Assembly: GCA_963770245.1 (NCBI GenBank)
Contig: CAVYOX010000015.1
Span: 1-64,000 of the forward strand
Origin: PALSA-270 sp963770245
GTDB taxonomy: Bacteria; Acidobacteriota; Terriglobia; Terriglobales; Acidobacteriaceae
Direction of reading: 5' to 3'
DNA: 64,000 bases
Both the position numbers and the translations under genes were made by a program. Position 1 is the first letter of the stretch; each line of letters begins with the position of its first letter. The notes below the pieces were generated by a model. It saw only the letters and a list, made by a program, of their open reading frames with translations, was not told where the DNA came from and did not search any database. This document shows, piece after piece, positions 42,545-51,880 of this stretch.

Positions 42545-44037
42545 AGCTTCGGCCGACCGCTCGCGATCAGTGCCGGATCCTGCTCTATGCCGCCAGCTGG
42601 ATTGTCCCTCGCCGGGCACGCGCGGAATGGCGCAAAGAGTGGGAAGCGGAGCTCGCTTGCGCCTGGCAGATCGCGCAGGAAGAAGGGCCCAAGTCCCGGA
42701 GTCGCGGGTTGCGGTCGAGATGCTTCGGCGCGTTCCTGGACGCCGCCTGGTACCGACTCAATCGCGAGGATCTGCTGCGTACGCGCGAGCACTGGGCGCG
42801 CACTCCTGCCTTTGTGCTGTACGGCCTGATTACCATGCTGTTGTTGCTGGTCAGTGGCAGCGGCTACCTCCCGAGAATGCGGTCGATTCTGATGGCGCCG
42901 CCCTATAGAGACCCGGAGCGCATGGCCACGGTTTCACGCACCGGCGTTATCGATTCCGCGGATTGGGTCGTGCCCTATTCGTGGGTGACTGTTTGGAGGC
43001 GGCGGCACCAGGTGATCGAGGGCGTTGCCGCCTACAGCGCGCAGCCCCAGGAATCGATTGTGGCCCTTGGAGGGCAGCGCAGCAAAATTGGGTTGGTCCA
43101 GGTGGAAACCAACCTTCTGCAGGTCTTCGGAGTGAAGCTGCTGCTAGGCCCTACCCTTCCACTCGCGGGGGCGAGCTGCCACAACTGTCTCGTGCTGAGC
43201 TATCAGGCGTGGCGCCATAACTTCGCAGCCGACCCCAACATTCTCCACAAGAAAGCGACAATCAACGGCCAGGATGCGAACGTCATCGGAGTCCTGCCGG
43301 AGCGATTCTGGTTTCCCACCGATGACGTGGGGGTGCTGCGGTTGGGGGACGAAACCCCGTTTTCACCCGGCAAACCGGTCGGCGTGGTGGCTCGCCTGCG
43401 GCCGGGAGTGACCGAGCGGCAGGCAGAATCGGATCTGGCCCGCAGCATTTCCAATAGCCTGGGCGAACCGTTCGCAGATTCCGCGATCCAGGTGTGGCCC
43501 CTCCAGGAAAGAGTCCGGCAGCCGTTGACGTCCTATGGACTTGCCTTGTGCATCAGCTTGCTGGTGATGACCACGCTCCTATGGTCGGGTCGGATGAACT
43601 TGCTTCCGCAGCGCCGCGGCGCGAGTGCCGCGTGCCGATGGTGGACCTTCTTCGCCTGCAAGACAGCCCTGCTGCTTTTGATGCTGCTGGCCGCGGTTGT
43701 CGAGTTCACGCCTGAGCCCTACATCTTTCCGAGCGGCCGGGCCACCTTGATTGTGGAGTCTGGGTCACTTTGGATCTTCTCCGTCGGGTGCGTGTTTGTG
43801 CTCTGGTGGTCGCTGATGGATCAGCAGAGGCGCTGCCGGGCGTGCCTCGAAAAGTTGGCGCTACCGGCGCAGATCGGCCGTTCCGGATGTCTGTTGTTGA
43901 GCTGGGCCGGAACCGAGTTGGTCTGCGCCCAGGGTCACGGCCTGCTGCATATCACGGAAACCGACGTCTGTTGGCTCGACCCGGCGCAATGGACCCAGCT
44001 CGACGAATCCTGGGAACCGCTGTTTGCCGGGAAATGA
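42541..44037 (+). CDS. ADOP-derived protein: prefix domain, MacB-type core, Cys-rich tail
   Basis: A GTG at 42541 overlaps the PadR stop. The 498-residue protein starts with a soluble prefix (IVPRRARAEWRKEWEAELAC) like those at the front of many ADOP proteins. One membrane helix follows, then a MacB-type periplasmic core (LLQVFGVKLLLGPTLPLAGA, VLSYQAWRHNFAADPNILHK, ATINGQDANVIGVLPERFWF). The usual FtsX four-helix blocks are absent. Instead there are three more hydrophobic segments and a tail with paired cysteines (RRCRACLEKLALPA, then LVCAQGHGLLHI). The tail looks like a metal-binding or redox ribbon. It is 300 residues shorter than an ADOP permease, so a transport function is doubtful and sensing or signalling is possible. 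Confidence 0.8.
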   Translation: MKLRPTARDQCRILLYAASWIVPRRARAEWRKEWEAELACAWQIAQEEGPKSRSRGLRSRCFGAFLDAAWYRLNREDLLRTREHWARTPAFVLYGLITMLLLLVSGSGYLPRMRSILMAPPYRDPERMATVSRTGVIDSADWVVPYSWVTVWRRRHQVIEGVAAYSAQPQESIVALGGQRSKIGLVQVETNLLQVFGVKLLLGPTLPLAGASCHNCLVLSYQAWRHNFAADPNILHKKATINGQDANVIGVLPERFWFPTDDVGVLRLGDETPFSPGKPVGVVARLRPGVTERQAESDLARSISNSLGEPFADSAIQVWPLQERVRQPLTSYGLALCISLLVMTTLLWSGRMNLLPQRRGASAACRWWTFFACKTALLLLMLLAAVVEFTPEPYIFPSGRATLIVESGSLWIFSVGCVFVLWWSLMDQQRRCRACLEKLALPAQIGRSGCLLLSWAGTELVCAQGHGLLHITETDVCWLDPAQWTQLDESWEPLFAGK

Positions 44038-44243
44038 GACGGACGGGCTGCCGCCCGCTCGTTCCCCTTGCCAGCCGCCAAGGACCGGGTCTGCAAACCA
44101 GCGCCTGCGCTCACCATCGGCTCGCGATCCGCGCAATCCGCCAATCGTAATTCTGCGACCCTGAACCGATCCCCAAGCGGCAGCCTAGGTCAGCTACAAT
44201 CGGGGCGTATCCGCGCCTGCGAATTCAACCGGAGAAAACGAAG

Positions 44244-45866
44244 ATGATGGTAAGCGCCTTTGGTCAAGGTGTGGAGTTCCGGGGCCCCGTGAGCCTTCGG
44301 GCTTCGGAGGTATTGACGCCCGAGGCAGTAGGATTTGTGGTGTCACTCCAGAAGGAATTCAATGCGCGGCGGAAGACTCTGCTTGCCGCCCGTGCCGAGC
44401 GGCAGACACGGCTGGACGCAGGCGAGCGCCCGGATTTCCTGCCCGAAACCCAAGCATTGCGCGACGGCAAATGGACCGTAGCTCCCCTCCCCAAGGACTT
44501 GTTGGACCGGCGCGTGGAGATCACCGGCCCGGTAGAACGGAAAATGATCATCAACGCCTTGAACTCAGGTGCGAAAGTATTCATGGCGGACTTCGAAGAC
44601 TCGACCACGCCGACCTGGGACAATGTGATCGAAGGTCAGATCAACCTGCGAGATGCGGTACGACGGACGATCACCTTCACCGACCCCGCGAGCGGAAAAA
44701 ACTACCAATTGAATCAGAAGCTCGCCGTCCTGTTCGTGCGGCCGCGTGGCTGGCATTTGGAGGAAAGGCATCTGCTCGTGGACGGGGAGCCGATGTCGGG
44801 GTCAATCTTCGACTTCGGACTGTATTTTTTTCACAACGCAAAAGAGTTGCTCGAACGCGGATCGGGGCCTTACTTCTATTTGCCGAAGATGGAGAGTTAC
44901 CGGGAGGCTCGGCTGTGGAATGAAATCTTCGAGCGCGGCGAAGAGCGGCTCGGTCTCCAGCGCGGCTCGATCAAGGCTACCGTCCTCATCGAGACCATTC
45001 TCGCCACCTTCGAGATGGACGAGATCCTGTACGAACTGAGAGAACATTCGGCCGGTCTGAACTGCGGAAGGTGGGATTACATCTTTAGTTTCATCAAGAA
45101 ATTCGCGGGCAACGAAGGAGTGATTCTGCCGGACCGCAGCCAGGTGACAATGGCCACGCATTTCATGCGGAGCTACTCGAAGCTGCTGATCAAGACCTGC
45201 CATAAGCGGAAGGTCAGCGCGATGGGCGGGATGAGCGCGTTTATTCCCATCAAGACCGACCCTGTGGCCAATGAAAAGGCCCTGGCCCAGGTGCGAGCGG
45301 ACAAGGAACGCGAAGCCAGCGACGGGCATGACGGAACTTGGGTTGCCCATCCCGGGCTGGTACCGGTCGCCGAGGAGGTATTCGATCGCCTCATGCCGCA
45401 GCCCAACCAGATTGACAAGCAACTCCCGGACTACTCGGCGACTGCCGAAGACCTGTTGCAGGTGCCGGGGGGCTCGATCACCGAGGCTGGACTACGCCAG
45501 AACGTGGCGGTCGGTCTGGGCTATGTAGAAGCGTGGTTGCGTGGAATCGGGTGCGTGCCTCTGTTCAACCTGATGGAGGACGCCGCGACTGCCGAAATTA
45601 GCCGGGCGCAGCTTTGGCAGTGGATCCATCATCACGCCAGGCTCGAGGACGGTCGTGCGGTGACGGCGGAGTTGGTGGAGACAATGATCGGAGACGAGTT
45701 GGCGCGAGTCCACCCTACCGTTGACCCGGAGCGCTATCGATATTACGAACAGGCGGCGGAGTTAATGCGCCAGCTGATTCAGGCCGAGAGATTCATGGAT
45801 TTCCTGACGGTGCCGGCGTACGCGCAAGTGATGGCGGCGGAAGCGGCACTCGGCCGGCAGTCCTGA
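44244..45866 (+). CDS. aceB: Malate synthase A
   Basis: The 540-residue protein matches malate synthase A in length and motifs. FMADFEDSTTPTWDNVIEGQ lies near residue 115, RPRGWHLEERHLLVDGEPMS follows, and the conserved block HSAGLNCGRWDYIFSFIKKF contains catalytic-site residues. DGTWVAHPGLVPVA occurs in the C-terminal half. It condenses glyoxylate with acetyl-CoA to malate in the glyoxylate shunt. Isocitrate lyase is not in the window. GGAG lies about ten bases before the first ATG, with a second ATG immediately after. It is apparently monocistronic. Confidence 0.95.
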   Translation: MMVSAFGQGVEFRGPVSLRASEVLTPEAVGFVVSLQKEFNARRKTLLAARAERQTRLDAGERPDFLPETQALRDGKWTVAPLPKDLLDRRVEITGPVERKMIINALNSGAKVFMADFEDSTTPTWDNVIEGQINLRDAVRRTITFTDPASGKNYQLNQKLAVLFVRPRGWHLEERHLLVDGEPMSGSIFDFGLYFFHNAKELLERGSGPYFYLPKMESYREARLWNEIFERGEERLGLQRGSIKATVLIETILATFEMDEILYELREHSAGLNCGRWDYIFSFIKKFAGNEGVILPDRSQVTMATHFMRSYSKLLIKTCHKRKVSAMGGMSAFIPIKTDPVANEKALAQVRADKEREASDGHDGTWVAHPGLVPVAEEVFDRLMPQPNQIDKQLPDYSATAEDLLQVPGGSITEAGLRQNVAVGLGYVEAWLRGIGCVPLFNLMEDAATAEISRAQLWQWIHHHARLEDGRAVTAELVETMIGDELARVHPTVDPERYRYYEQAAELMRQLIQAERFMDFLTVPAYAQVMAAEAALGRQS

Positions 45867-46068
45867 GGATCAGTTGGAGTTCGGGTCAGCCTTTATCCGG
45901 CAGCCGAACCCTCAGACAAGTCACCAAGATCGACTTCGCTCGCTCGTAGTCCTTCGCCAGTTGCGGCTACCAGAAGCTGATCATTTTAGCCCGGGCACGC
46001 CGCGCAAAGCGCACCCTTTGGCAGCCTCGCTCGATCCGACGGATCGACTTCTGATTGTTCGCCTGATC

Positions 46069-46434
46069 TCAGCCCTTGTTCTCCCGGTCAGCCCGATGGC
46101 CCCCAAATGCATGGATGGTTCTAGTACCAGCTACAACTTCACCACTGTGCGGTACGCCGCGCGCGATGAAGTATTCTTCCCCGGATTTCAGGGGAATCCG
46201 GTTTCCGTTGAGAATCAGCGTGTAGCAACCCTGCACAACGACCATATATTCGTCGTAATCGTGGACATGCTCCGCCGAGGACCTCGTTTCAGTGCAGGTC
46301 CAGAACGCCATTTGGCTTCCCTCGATCCCATCGAACACGTAACCCTCGACACCTGGAGTGGCTTGATTGGATCGGGCAATCCGGTTCGCGGGATCTTTCA
46401 TGAATTTAGGAAAGTCGTCCATGTCGCAAGACAT
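46069..46434 (-). CDS. Cupin-domain protein
   Basis: The 121-residue protein is a single small beta-barrel cupin. Motif 1 reads SSAEHVHDYDEYMVVVQG, with the His.His...Glu pattern of metal ligands. Motif 2 reads YFIARGVPHSGEVVAGTRTI, with the fourth ligand His. This suggests an intact metal site. Single-domain cupins of this kind are often sugar or amino-acid sensors, or isomerases, without a clear reaction. GAGGGTG lies upstream of the ATG. The gene is divergent from the TrmO-like remnant. Confidence 0.87.
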   Translation of the reverse strand: MSCDMDDFPKFMKDPANRIARSNQATPGVEGYVFDGIEGSQMAFWTCTETRSSAEHVHDYDEYMVVVQGCYTLILNGNRIPLKSGEEYFIARGVPHSGEVVAGTRTIHAFGGHRADRENKG

Positions 46435-46587
46435 TGTCGCACCCTCACCAGTGACCGCTCCAGTTCCGGATCGTCAGAGCGCTTTCCATCGTTGGCCTCA
46501 GGTCCCGAGGCATTTGACGCCAGCCATTCCGCGGATTCACCGAGGCGGGTGGTGACGTGCGCGACCATCCATGTTAAGAACGTCTTT

Positions 46588-46954
46588 ATGATTACAGTAA
46601 CTCTGATCGGGTTCGTACGTTCAACGCGAATTAAGATGGAAGATGATAGTTGGGATGCGGAAAACATTTATGTCGAACTTGACCAGTCGCAGTTTTCCCC
46701 TGAGGCTTTCGCCGGACTGGCCGAGAGTCGGGATCTTTGCTCAAAGAGGGAAGAACAGACCGAATCGAATCGGCACCAGGATCTGCAGAATACTCAAGAT
46801 CGATGGTTTAGATCTTTACCTCGAGGGCCTGGACGCCGTTGATGGTTCTCCCGTGCTTGATATCAAACCCTGGGTCGTTCAGTTCGGGCCGCGCGGCGCT
46901 GTTTTTCAGCCCGAGTGGATGTCAGAGTTAATGCAAGGATATTGGTATCGATGA
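46588..46954 (+). pseudogene. TrmO-like (YaeB/TsaA) gene with internal deletion
   Basis: From the ATG at 46588 the first frame reads MITVTLIGFVRSTRIKMEDD, then NIYVELDQSQFSPEAFAGL, a normal N-terminus of TrmO/YaeB-like SAM-dependent enzymes. A second frame carries DWPRVGIFAQRGKNRPNRIG, then LEGLDAVDGSPVLDIKPW and a stop at 46954, the normal C-terminus with the family motif GLDA.DGTPVLDIKP. The junction falls in GGACTGGCC at about 46715-46725, where both frames read through the same bases. The strongly conserved middle (normally about 35-45 residues) is missing. The enzyme family methylates threonylcarbamoyl-adenosine in tRNA. Confidence 0.8.
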
Positions 46955-47005
46955 GCCAAAGCGGGCAGAGCGAGTTTGCCAGCCGGTCCCGTCTGGGCAG
47001 ACGTT

Positions 47006-49483
47006 TTATTCCGTTCTCAATGCCTGCATAGGTTCGACCGAAGCTGCACGGCGCGCCGGAAGCCAGGCGGCGAGCAATGCGCAGAGGAAGAGCAAAATGA
47101 TCGCACTCACCATCACGAGGCCATCCAGAGGCTTCACGTCGTAGAGCAGACTGACAAGCAGGCGGGTCAATCCGAGCGATGCGGCCAATCCCACGGCTGC
47201 GCCGGTTGCGGTCAGCAAGAACGCGTTTCGAAGGGTTCGCAACAAGACATTGTCTCGGGTTGCACCGAGTGCCATTCGGATCGCGATCTCACGGGTTCGT
47301 TCCGCAACCGAGTATGCCATGACCCCATAAATGCCGAGCAGGGAAAGCAAGAGCGCGATTCCCGCGAAGCTGGTCAGAACTATGGTGTTGAAGCGCCGCG
47401 AAGACTCGGTGGCAGCCACAATTTCGTCCATGGTCGTGAGGTTGGCCACAGCCAGCAAGGGATCAAACTGATGTACGGTCTGGTTCAGGGCGGTTTCGAG
47501 CGCTACTGGATCGCCGGCTGCGCGGATGACGATGTTCATATCGCCAGCTACGCCGATCATTGCTCCGAAGGGCCCGAGGTCGGCCACGGCTTGCGACAGG
47601 GGCTCATACATCTGGGGTACGGTCGCTTCGTCGCGCGCCCCTTGTTTGATATCGCCCACGACTCCAACCACCGTCAGGGCAGGCATGGACGAAGCAAAGT
47701 CTGGGCCGATCTTGATATTCATCCCGATCGGGTTTTTGCCCGAGAAATATCGGTTGGCCAACGACTGGCTGACGATGGTCACCAGAGGCGCGCCCGGTTG
47801 GGCATCTGCCGCTGTGAAGTAGCGGCCGCGAACCAACGCGATGCCAATGGCTTCGAAGTAGCTGCCCTGGGTGAGGTAGTTCGACGCGATGATCCAGCCT
47901 TCGCCGGATGACTTGACATAGCCTTCCGGTGCAATCAGGCGTCCCGATCTTTGGCCGACGATCGGGATGTTTGAGGCGAATCCAACCGCTTTCACCCCGG
48001 GTTCCGCTTCGAGCCTCTGTTCGAGGTTGGCGAAGAACGCGCCCACGTTCGACTGCGCGGGGTAGTCGTGCGCCGGGAGTGAGAGCGAAGCCGTCAATAC
48101 ATGGGCGGGTTCAAACCCGGGATCGACCTCTAGCATCTTCCAAAAGCTCCGCAACAGAAGTCCTGAGGACACCAGCAGGATCATCGCCAAGCCTACCTCC
48201 AGCATGACCATGCCGCTCCTCAGACGAGATTGCCGTGGGCCCTGCCCTGCGCCTCGGCCGCCGTCTCGCAGCGAATTCAACACGTCTCCGCGCATACTTT
48301 CAACCGCGGGCGCGAGTCCGCAGATCAGACTGCTTATACCCGTAAGCACCGTCGCCGCTCCGAGCAGCGGCCAACTCACCGCGATCTCCGACAGTCTCGG
48401 TAACGAGTCAGGAAGTTTGGCGGCTGCCCCATGTACCAGAACAACCGCGAGAGCCGCCCCCGCGGCACCCCCGATACAGCTTAACGCCAGGCTCTCGGTC
48501 AGCAATTGCCGCAACATCGTTCTTCGCGCGGCACCGAGCGCCAGACGGACGCCAAATTCGCGTCTGCGCCCAGCAGCTCGCACTAAGAGCAAGCTTGCCA
48601 GATTGACGCACGCGATCAGCAGGATCAGTGCCACCGCTCCCAGCAGGATGCGTAGGAGAGGCCGAGCATTGTGAATCACTTCCTCTCGCAGGGTAATAAA
48701 ATAGCCATGAAGCCGTAGGCCACCTCCGGCCGGGTACTGGGCCTGAATTTCCTCGATCACGCGATCTACGTCCTGCTGCGCCTGCGGCATGGTGATGCCG
48801 GGCTTCAAACGGGCTAGGGCGCTATAGTCAAAATTATTGCCTTCGCTCTTCTTTTCAACGGGTGTGAAACTCATCGGCACCCACAAGTCCCGATGACTCA
48901 ACCGTCCTGCGTCCAACGGAAATTCGAACCTGCGGGGCATGACTCCAATGATGGTGTACGGCCTTCGGTCAAGGTCAATCGTAGTTCCGAGCACGTTCGG
49001 GTCGGAGTGAAAGCGCTCCTTCCACAGCGCGTAGCTGATCACCGTCACGGGTGCAGCGTTGTCATCCTCCGGCTGCGTAAATATGCGCCCCAAAAGGGGT
49101 TCGATCCCGAGAATGGGAAACAGGGAAGAGGTGACTCGTTCTGCCCCGGCTTTGAAAGGCGCACCCGCGCCGGTCAGTTCATAAGCCGATCCAATGAAGC
49201 TGCCCACGGCCGAGAAAGCCTTGCTTTCGCGCTCGAACATCAGGACATCCGGTGCGGACATACGCAGTTCGTGCGAATCGCGCTCGAAGCTCTCATGCAG
49301 ACTTACCAGTCTTCCCGAGTCTTTGAACGGCAACGGTCGCAACATCACAGCTTCCATCACCGAAAACACCGCCGTTACCCCACCAATTCCGGTTGCCAGC
49401 GTGAGAACCGCTGTCAAGGCAAATCCCGGCGCATTGCGTAGCTGGCGCAACGCGTAATGCAGGTCCTGAAGTAAGGTGTGCAC
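47006..49483 (-). CDS. ADOP/MacB-like orphan permease, intact (GTG start)
   Basis: A GTG at 49483 preceded by GGAGG (49491-49495, seven bases away) gives the typical ADOP start (HTLLQDLHYALRQLRNAPGF) and is preferred to the ATGs upstream. The 825-residue protein has helix 1 (AVLTLATGIGGVTAVFSVME), a MacB-type periplasmic core and a first FtsX block (LGAVALILLIACVNLASLLL). A second core follows, then a second FtsX block (GIALLLSLLGIYGVMAYSVA) and the standard ending ARRAASVEPMQALR. No ATPase gene is adjacent. The tandem PCD-FtsX layout is complete, so it should be functional, but its role is unknown. Confidence 0.93.
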   Translation of the reverse strand: MHTLLQDLHYALRQLRNAPGFALTAVLTLATGIGGVTAVFSVMEAVMLRPLPFKDSGRLVSLHESFERDSHELRMSAPDVLMFERESKAFSAVGSFIGSAYELTGAGAPFKAGAERVTSSLFPILGIEPLLGRIFTQPEDDNAAPVTVISYALWKERFHSDPNVLGTTIDLDRRPYTIIGVMPRRFEFPLDAGRLSHRDLWVPMSFTPVEKKSEGNNFDYSALARLKPGITMPQAQQDVDRVIEEIQAQYPAGGGLRLHGYFITLREEVIHNARPLLRILLGAVALILLIACVNLASLLLVRAAGRRREFGVRLALGAARRTMLRQLLTESLALSCIGGAAGAALAVVLVHGAAAKLPDSLPRLSEIAVSWPLLGAATVLTGISSLICGLAPAVESMRGDVLNSLRDGGRGAGQGPRQSRLRSGMVMLEVGLAMILLVSSGLLLRSFWKMLEVDPGFEPAHVLTASLSLPAHDYPAQSNVGAFFANLEQRLEAEPGVKAVGFASNIPIVGQRSGRLIAPEGYVKSSGEGWIIASNYLTQGSYFEAIGIALVRGRYFTAADAQPGAPLVTIVSQSLANRYFSGKNPIGMNIKIGPDFASSMPALTVVGVVGDIKQGARDEATVPQMYEPLSQAVADLGPFGAMIGVAGDMNIVIRAAGDPVALETALNQTVHQFDPLLAVANLTTMDEIVAATESSRRFNTIVLTSFAGIALLLSLLGIYGVMAYSVAERTREIAIRMALGATRDNVLLRTLRNAFLLTATGAAVGLAASLGLTRLLVSLLYDVKPLDGLVMVSAIILLFLCALLAAWLPARRAASVEPMQALRTE

Positions 49484-49720
49484 GGAGGGGCCTCCTCGCA
49501 TAGAACAGTGTGCGCTGAAGGACATAAAAGGCAACCCTCCGGCCACAGTTCGACCCTCGCTAAGTCTATGATTTCGAATGTGGAAAGAATTTTGTCGGTC
49601 GAGGACTGTGCCCGCGTCATGTCCACTCTTGAACTTCGTCGTCCAATACCGGACAGCGCAGTCGGCCGCCTTGAGTCTCGATTCCGGAACTTGCGCTTGG
49701 TCGAAAGTCTGGATGAAGCC

Positions 49721-50290
49721 TCAGTAGATCCCGGGGACGAGGCGGCTCGTGGCCTTGGCATATTCGACGTAATCCTCTCCGAAGGCCTCCGTCAAGGCCA
49801 TCTCCTCGACGTGGATGCGATAGAGCAGCGCCGCCGTGGGAAACACCAGGACAATCGCCAGGCTCACCCAATTGCGCTGGCTTAACCCGATCGCTCCAAA
49901 GATCAGCAGCATTCCCGCGTACGACGGATGCCGCACCCATCGAAACAGACCGGTCTTGTGTACGGTCTGGGTCGCGTGAACCGCAACATTGGTACTGAAC
50001 GATCGCCCGAGAGTGAGGATCGCCGTCCAGCGAATGGCTAGACCGCATACCAGCAGCGCCGTCGCGGTCGCCCCAAGCCAGTGCGGCCCGCCGAGCATTG
50101 TCGTTCGATGTGCAGCGGCGTACCATGTAGCCGCCCAGATGGACCCGAAGATTACCGACAATAACAGCAGCAGCGAGCCGCGGTCCTTGACCTCGCCGCT
50201 GCTACGGCTGGTGCGGGTCACCAGCTGGAGCAGAACCTCGGACGCGACCCACGCCCAGTACAGCACCGCGAACAGCCTTGCGAGGCTCAT
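49721..50290 (-). CDS. Isoprenylcysteine carboxyl methyltransferase-like membrane protein
   Basis: The 189-residue protein has about five hydrophobic helices. The ICMT/PEMT C-terminal motif reads FRWVRHPSYAGMLLIFGAIG, then HVEEMALTEAFGEDYVEYAK and RLVPGIY. RHP.Y.G and E...L...FG..Y..Y form the SAM and phospholipid-side binding site in this family. Bacterial members methylate unknown lipids or small molecules rather than prenylated proteins. It appears monocistronic, with the promoter in the region before 50291. Confidence 0.9.
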   Translation of the reverse strand: MSLARLFAVLYWAWVASEVLLQLVTRTSRSSGEVKDRGSLLLLLSVIFGSIWAATWYAAAHRTTMLGGPHWLGATATALLVCGLAIRWTAILTLGRSFSTNVAVHATQTVHKTGLFRWVRHPSYAGMLLIFGAIGLSQRNWVSLAIVLVFPTAALLYRIHVEEMALTEAFGEDYVEYAKATSRLVPGIY

Positions 50291-50756
50291 GTTGTCCTCG
50301 GACTGAGGTGACAGCTTACCGCCTGCACCCTCGCCCTGACTATCCGTACGTATTCAGCCGGGTGATTGTTCCCATGCGCCTCTCTCTCATCGCATCAAGC
50401 CCCTTCGCGTCCTTCATGGGTGCCCGATGCGCTCTGCGGTTAGTGACTCCCGCCGTGATTAAAACCGTGTGTTGCCTGAAATTGGATAAAGCCTTGGGGT
50501 GGTGATGCGACAGTCGCAATGCCCTCTGAAAAAGTCACGAGCCCACAAACGACAGTTCTCGGCGCTTCGCAGCTGTTGCACCGGGCCACGTTCTCAGAGC
50601 TGAGCCGGGGTTGGTAGGATTTAGTAGCCTTTCGAGGCATACGAACGCCGGCCTAACCCAGCCCTGAGGCCAGCCACAGCCCAGTCGGACCGGCCCCAGC
50701 AAGTGCCACCTGAGCCTTTTTTTTCCTTTCTTTTTTCCTTCCTTTTTTTTCTGGCG
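50291..50756. other. Intergenic region
   Basis: This lies between the methyltransferase-like gene and the stop of the AhpD-like gene. No open frame with support was seen. The polypyrimidine tract at 50715-50752 is its only notable feature. Confidence 0.5.
50715..50752. repeat. 38-bp uninterrupted polypyrimidine tract
   Basis: Only C and T occur on the plus strand, mostly T runs of 6-8 separated by CC. It lies just downstream of the AhpD-like gene (minus), whose transcript would contain a run of A and G. It could form a triplex or be a slippage site. A U-tract terminator is possible only for plus-strand transcription, and no stem was seen before it. Confidence 0.6.
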
Positions 50757-51311
50757 TCAATTCTTACTCCTTATCCTGGCATCGGCACTCTGCACCCGTT
50801 CGTTCCCACCCTGCGAAGCGCCTGCTGCCATCGACGCACGTTTTTCCGCAGGCGGTGGGTTGACCGCCTGGTAGTCGCCAGGAACAGTCCGGGCTGAAAT
50901 GTTCAGACGGTTCCAGGCATTGATGTTTACGACGGCGAGTGTCAGATCGGACAATTCCTTCTCGCTGAAGTACGGCCGCACCTCTTCATAAATCTCGTCC
51001 GGAACGTGACCATGGGTGATCAGGGTAACGGCCTCGGTCCACTTCAGAGCGGCGCGTTCCCGATCGGTGTAGAACGGACATTCGCGCCAGGCGTCCAAGG
51101 AATACAACCGCTGCTCGTCCTCTCCCCCCGCCCGCAGATCCTTCCAATGCATATCCAGGCAGTAGGCGCAACCGTTGATCTGCGACCCGCGCAGACAGAT
51201 CAGATTCAGCAGGGATTTCTCCAGTCCGCATTCGCGAAGATACAGTCCCTGATCGAGCATGGTTTTGAACACTCCGGGGGCAGCTTTGACGTAGTTGAAA
51301 CGTGGTTCCAT
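50757..51311 (-). CDS. AhpD/carboxymuconolactone-decarboxylase-family protein
   Basis: AGGAGG five bases before the ATG at 51311 fixes the start (MEPRFNYVKAAPGVFKTMLD); longer in-frame versions lack such a site. The 184-residue protein has the AhpD-type motif GCAYCLDMHWKDL, with Cys48, Cys51 and His55, then RAALKWTEAVTLITHGHVPD. This marks an alkylhydroperoxidase-like, thiol-dependent peroxidase or reductase subfamily rather than a true decarboxylase. A serine/alanine-rich tail of about 30 residues is extra. No redox partner gene is adjacent. Confidence 0.92.
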   Translation of the reverse strand: MEPRFNYVKAAPGVFKTMLDQGLYLRECGLEKSLLNLICLRGSQINGCAYCLDMHWKDLRAGGEDEQRLYSLDAWRECPFYTDRERAALKWTEAVTLITHGHVPDEIYEEVRPYFSEKELSDLTLAVVNINAWNRLNISARTVPGDYQAVNPPPAEKRASMAAGASQGGNERVQSADARIRSKN

Positions 51312-51880
51312 GAATCCTCCTGTGAGTTGGCTGATCCTTAATGTCAATGTCGATGTCGTGGTCACGAGAACCGTCGACCAGTTTCCGCCAAGAGTGCGGA
51401 AATACTCCACGATGAAGAAATTCCGAAGATCGGGGCGACGGACGGTCTCGCCCGTCGCGATGAACTGGTGTTCTTCCCTCTAGGAAGCCCATTGTGACGA
51501 AGGAATACCATCGGGTAATTCCTGTAGAAAGCCAAACTAAAATCCCCTATGGCTTCAAGCGAATTCCACGCTGCTGTCGGAAAACTGCGCGCGGGCGGCG
51601 AACGCACATACCGGTAGATCTCCGGAGCAGGCGGCTGGGGCATCGATCGAGGTGCCGTATGCCGTCAGCTGGATTCGAGAACTGCCGCGGCCTTGCCGGC
51701 ACAGGTCTCTCTGCTGCCGCGACGGGATAACCATGAGCCCCCTCCAAAATCTGAGGTATTATGAACCCATCCCGGAGAGCCACCGCGGAGCCTGTCGTAG
51801 CAGCGGCTTAGAATTGAACTGTAAATGCGCAGCGGCGAACCGTCCGCTTTGGCACCCCGACAGCTGCACCAGAGAAGTCC
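51312..51880. other. Divergent intergenic region
   Basis: This separates the AhpD-like gene (minus) from the kinase-fusion gene (plus) and holds both promoters. Several short frames exist but none has a ribosome site or a recognisable product. No clear operator was seen. Confidence 0.45.

Noticed and set aside
45874..46842. Plus-strand open frame of 322 codons across the cupin gene
   Set aside because: It is antisense to the cupin and its end only coincides with the TrmO-like N-terminal fragment; no continuous product is credible.
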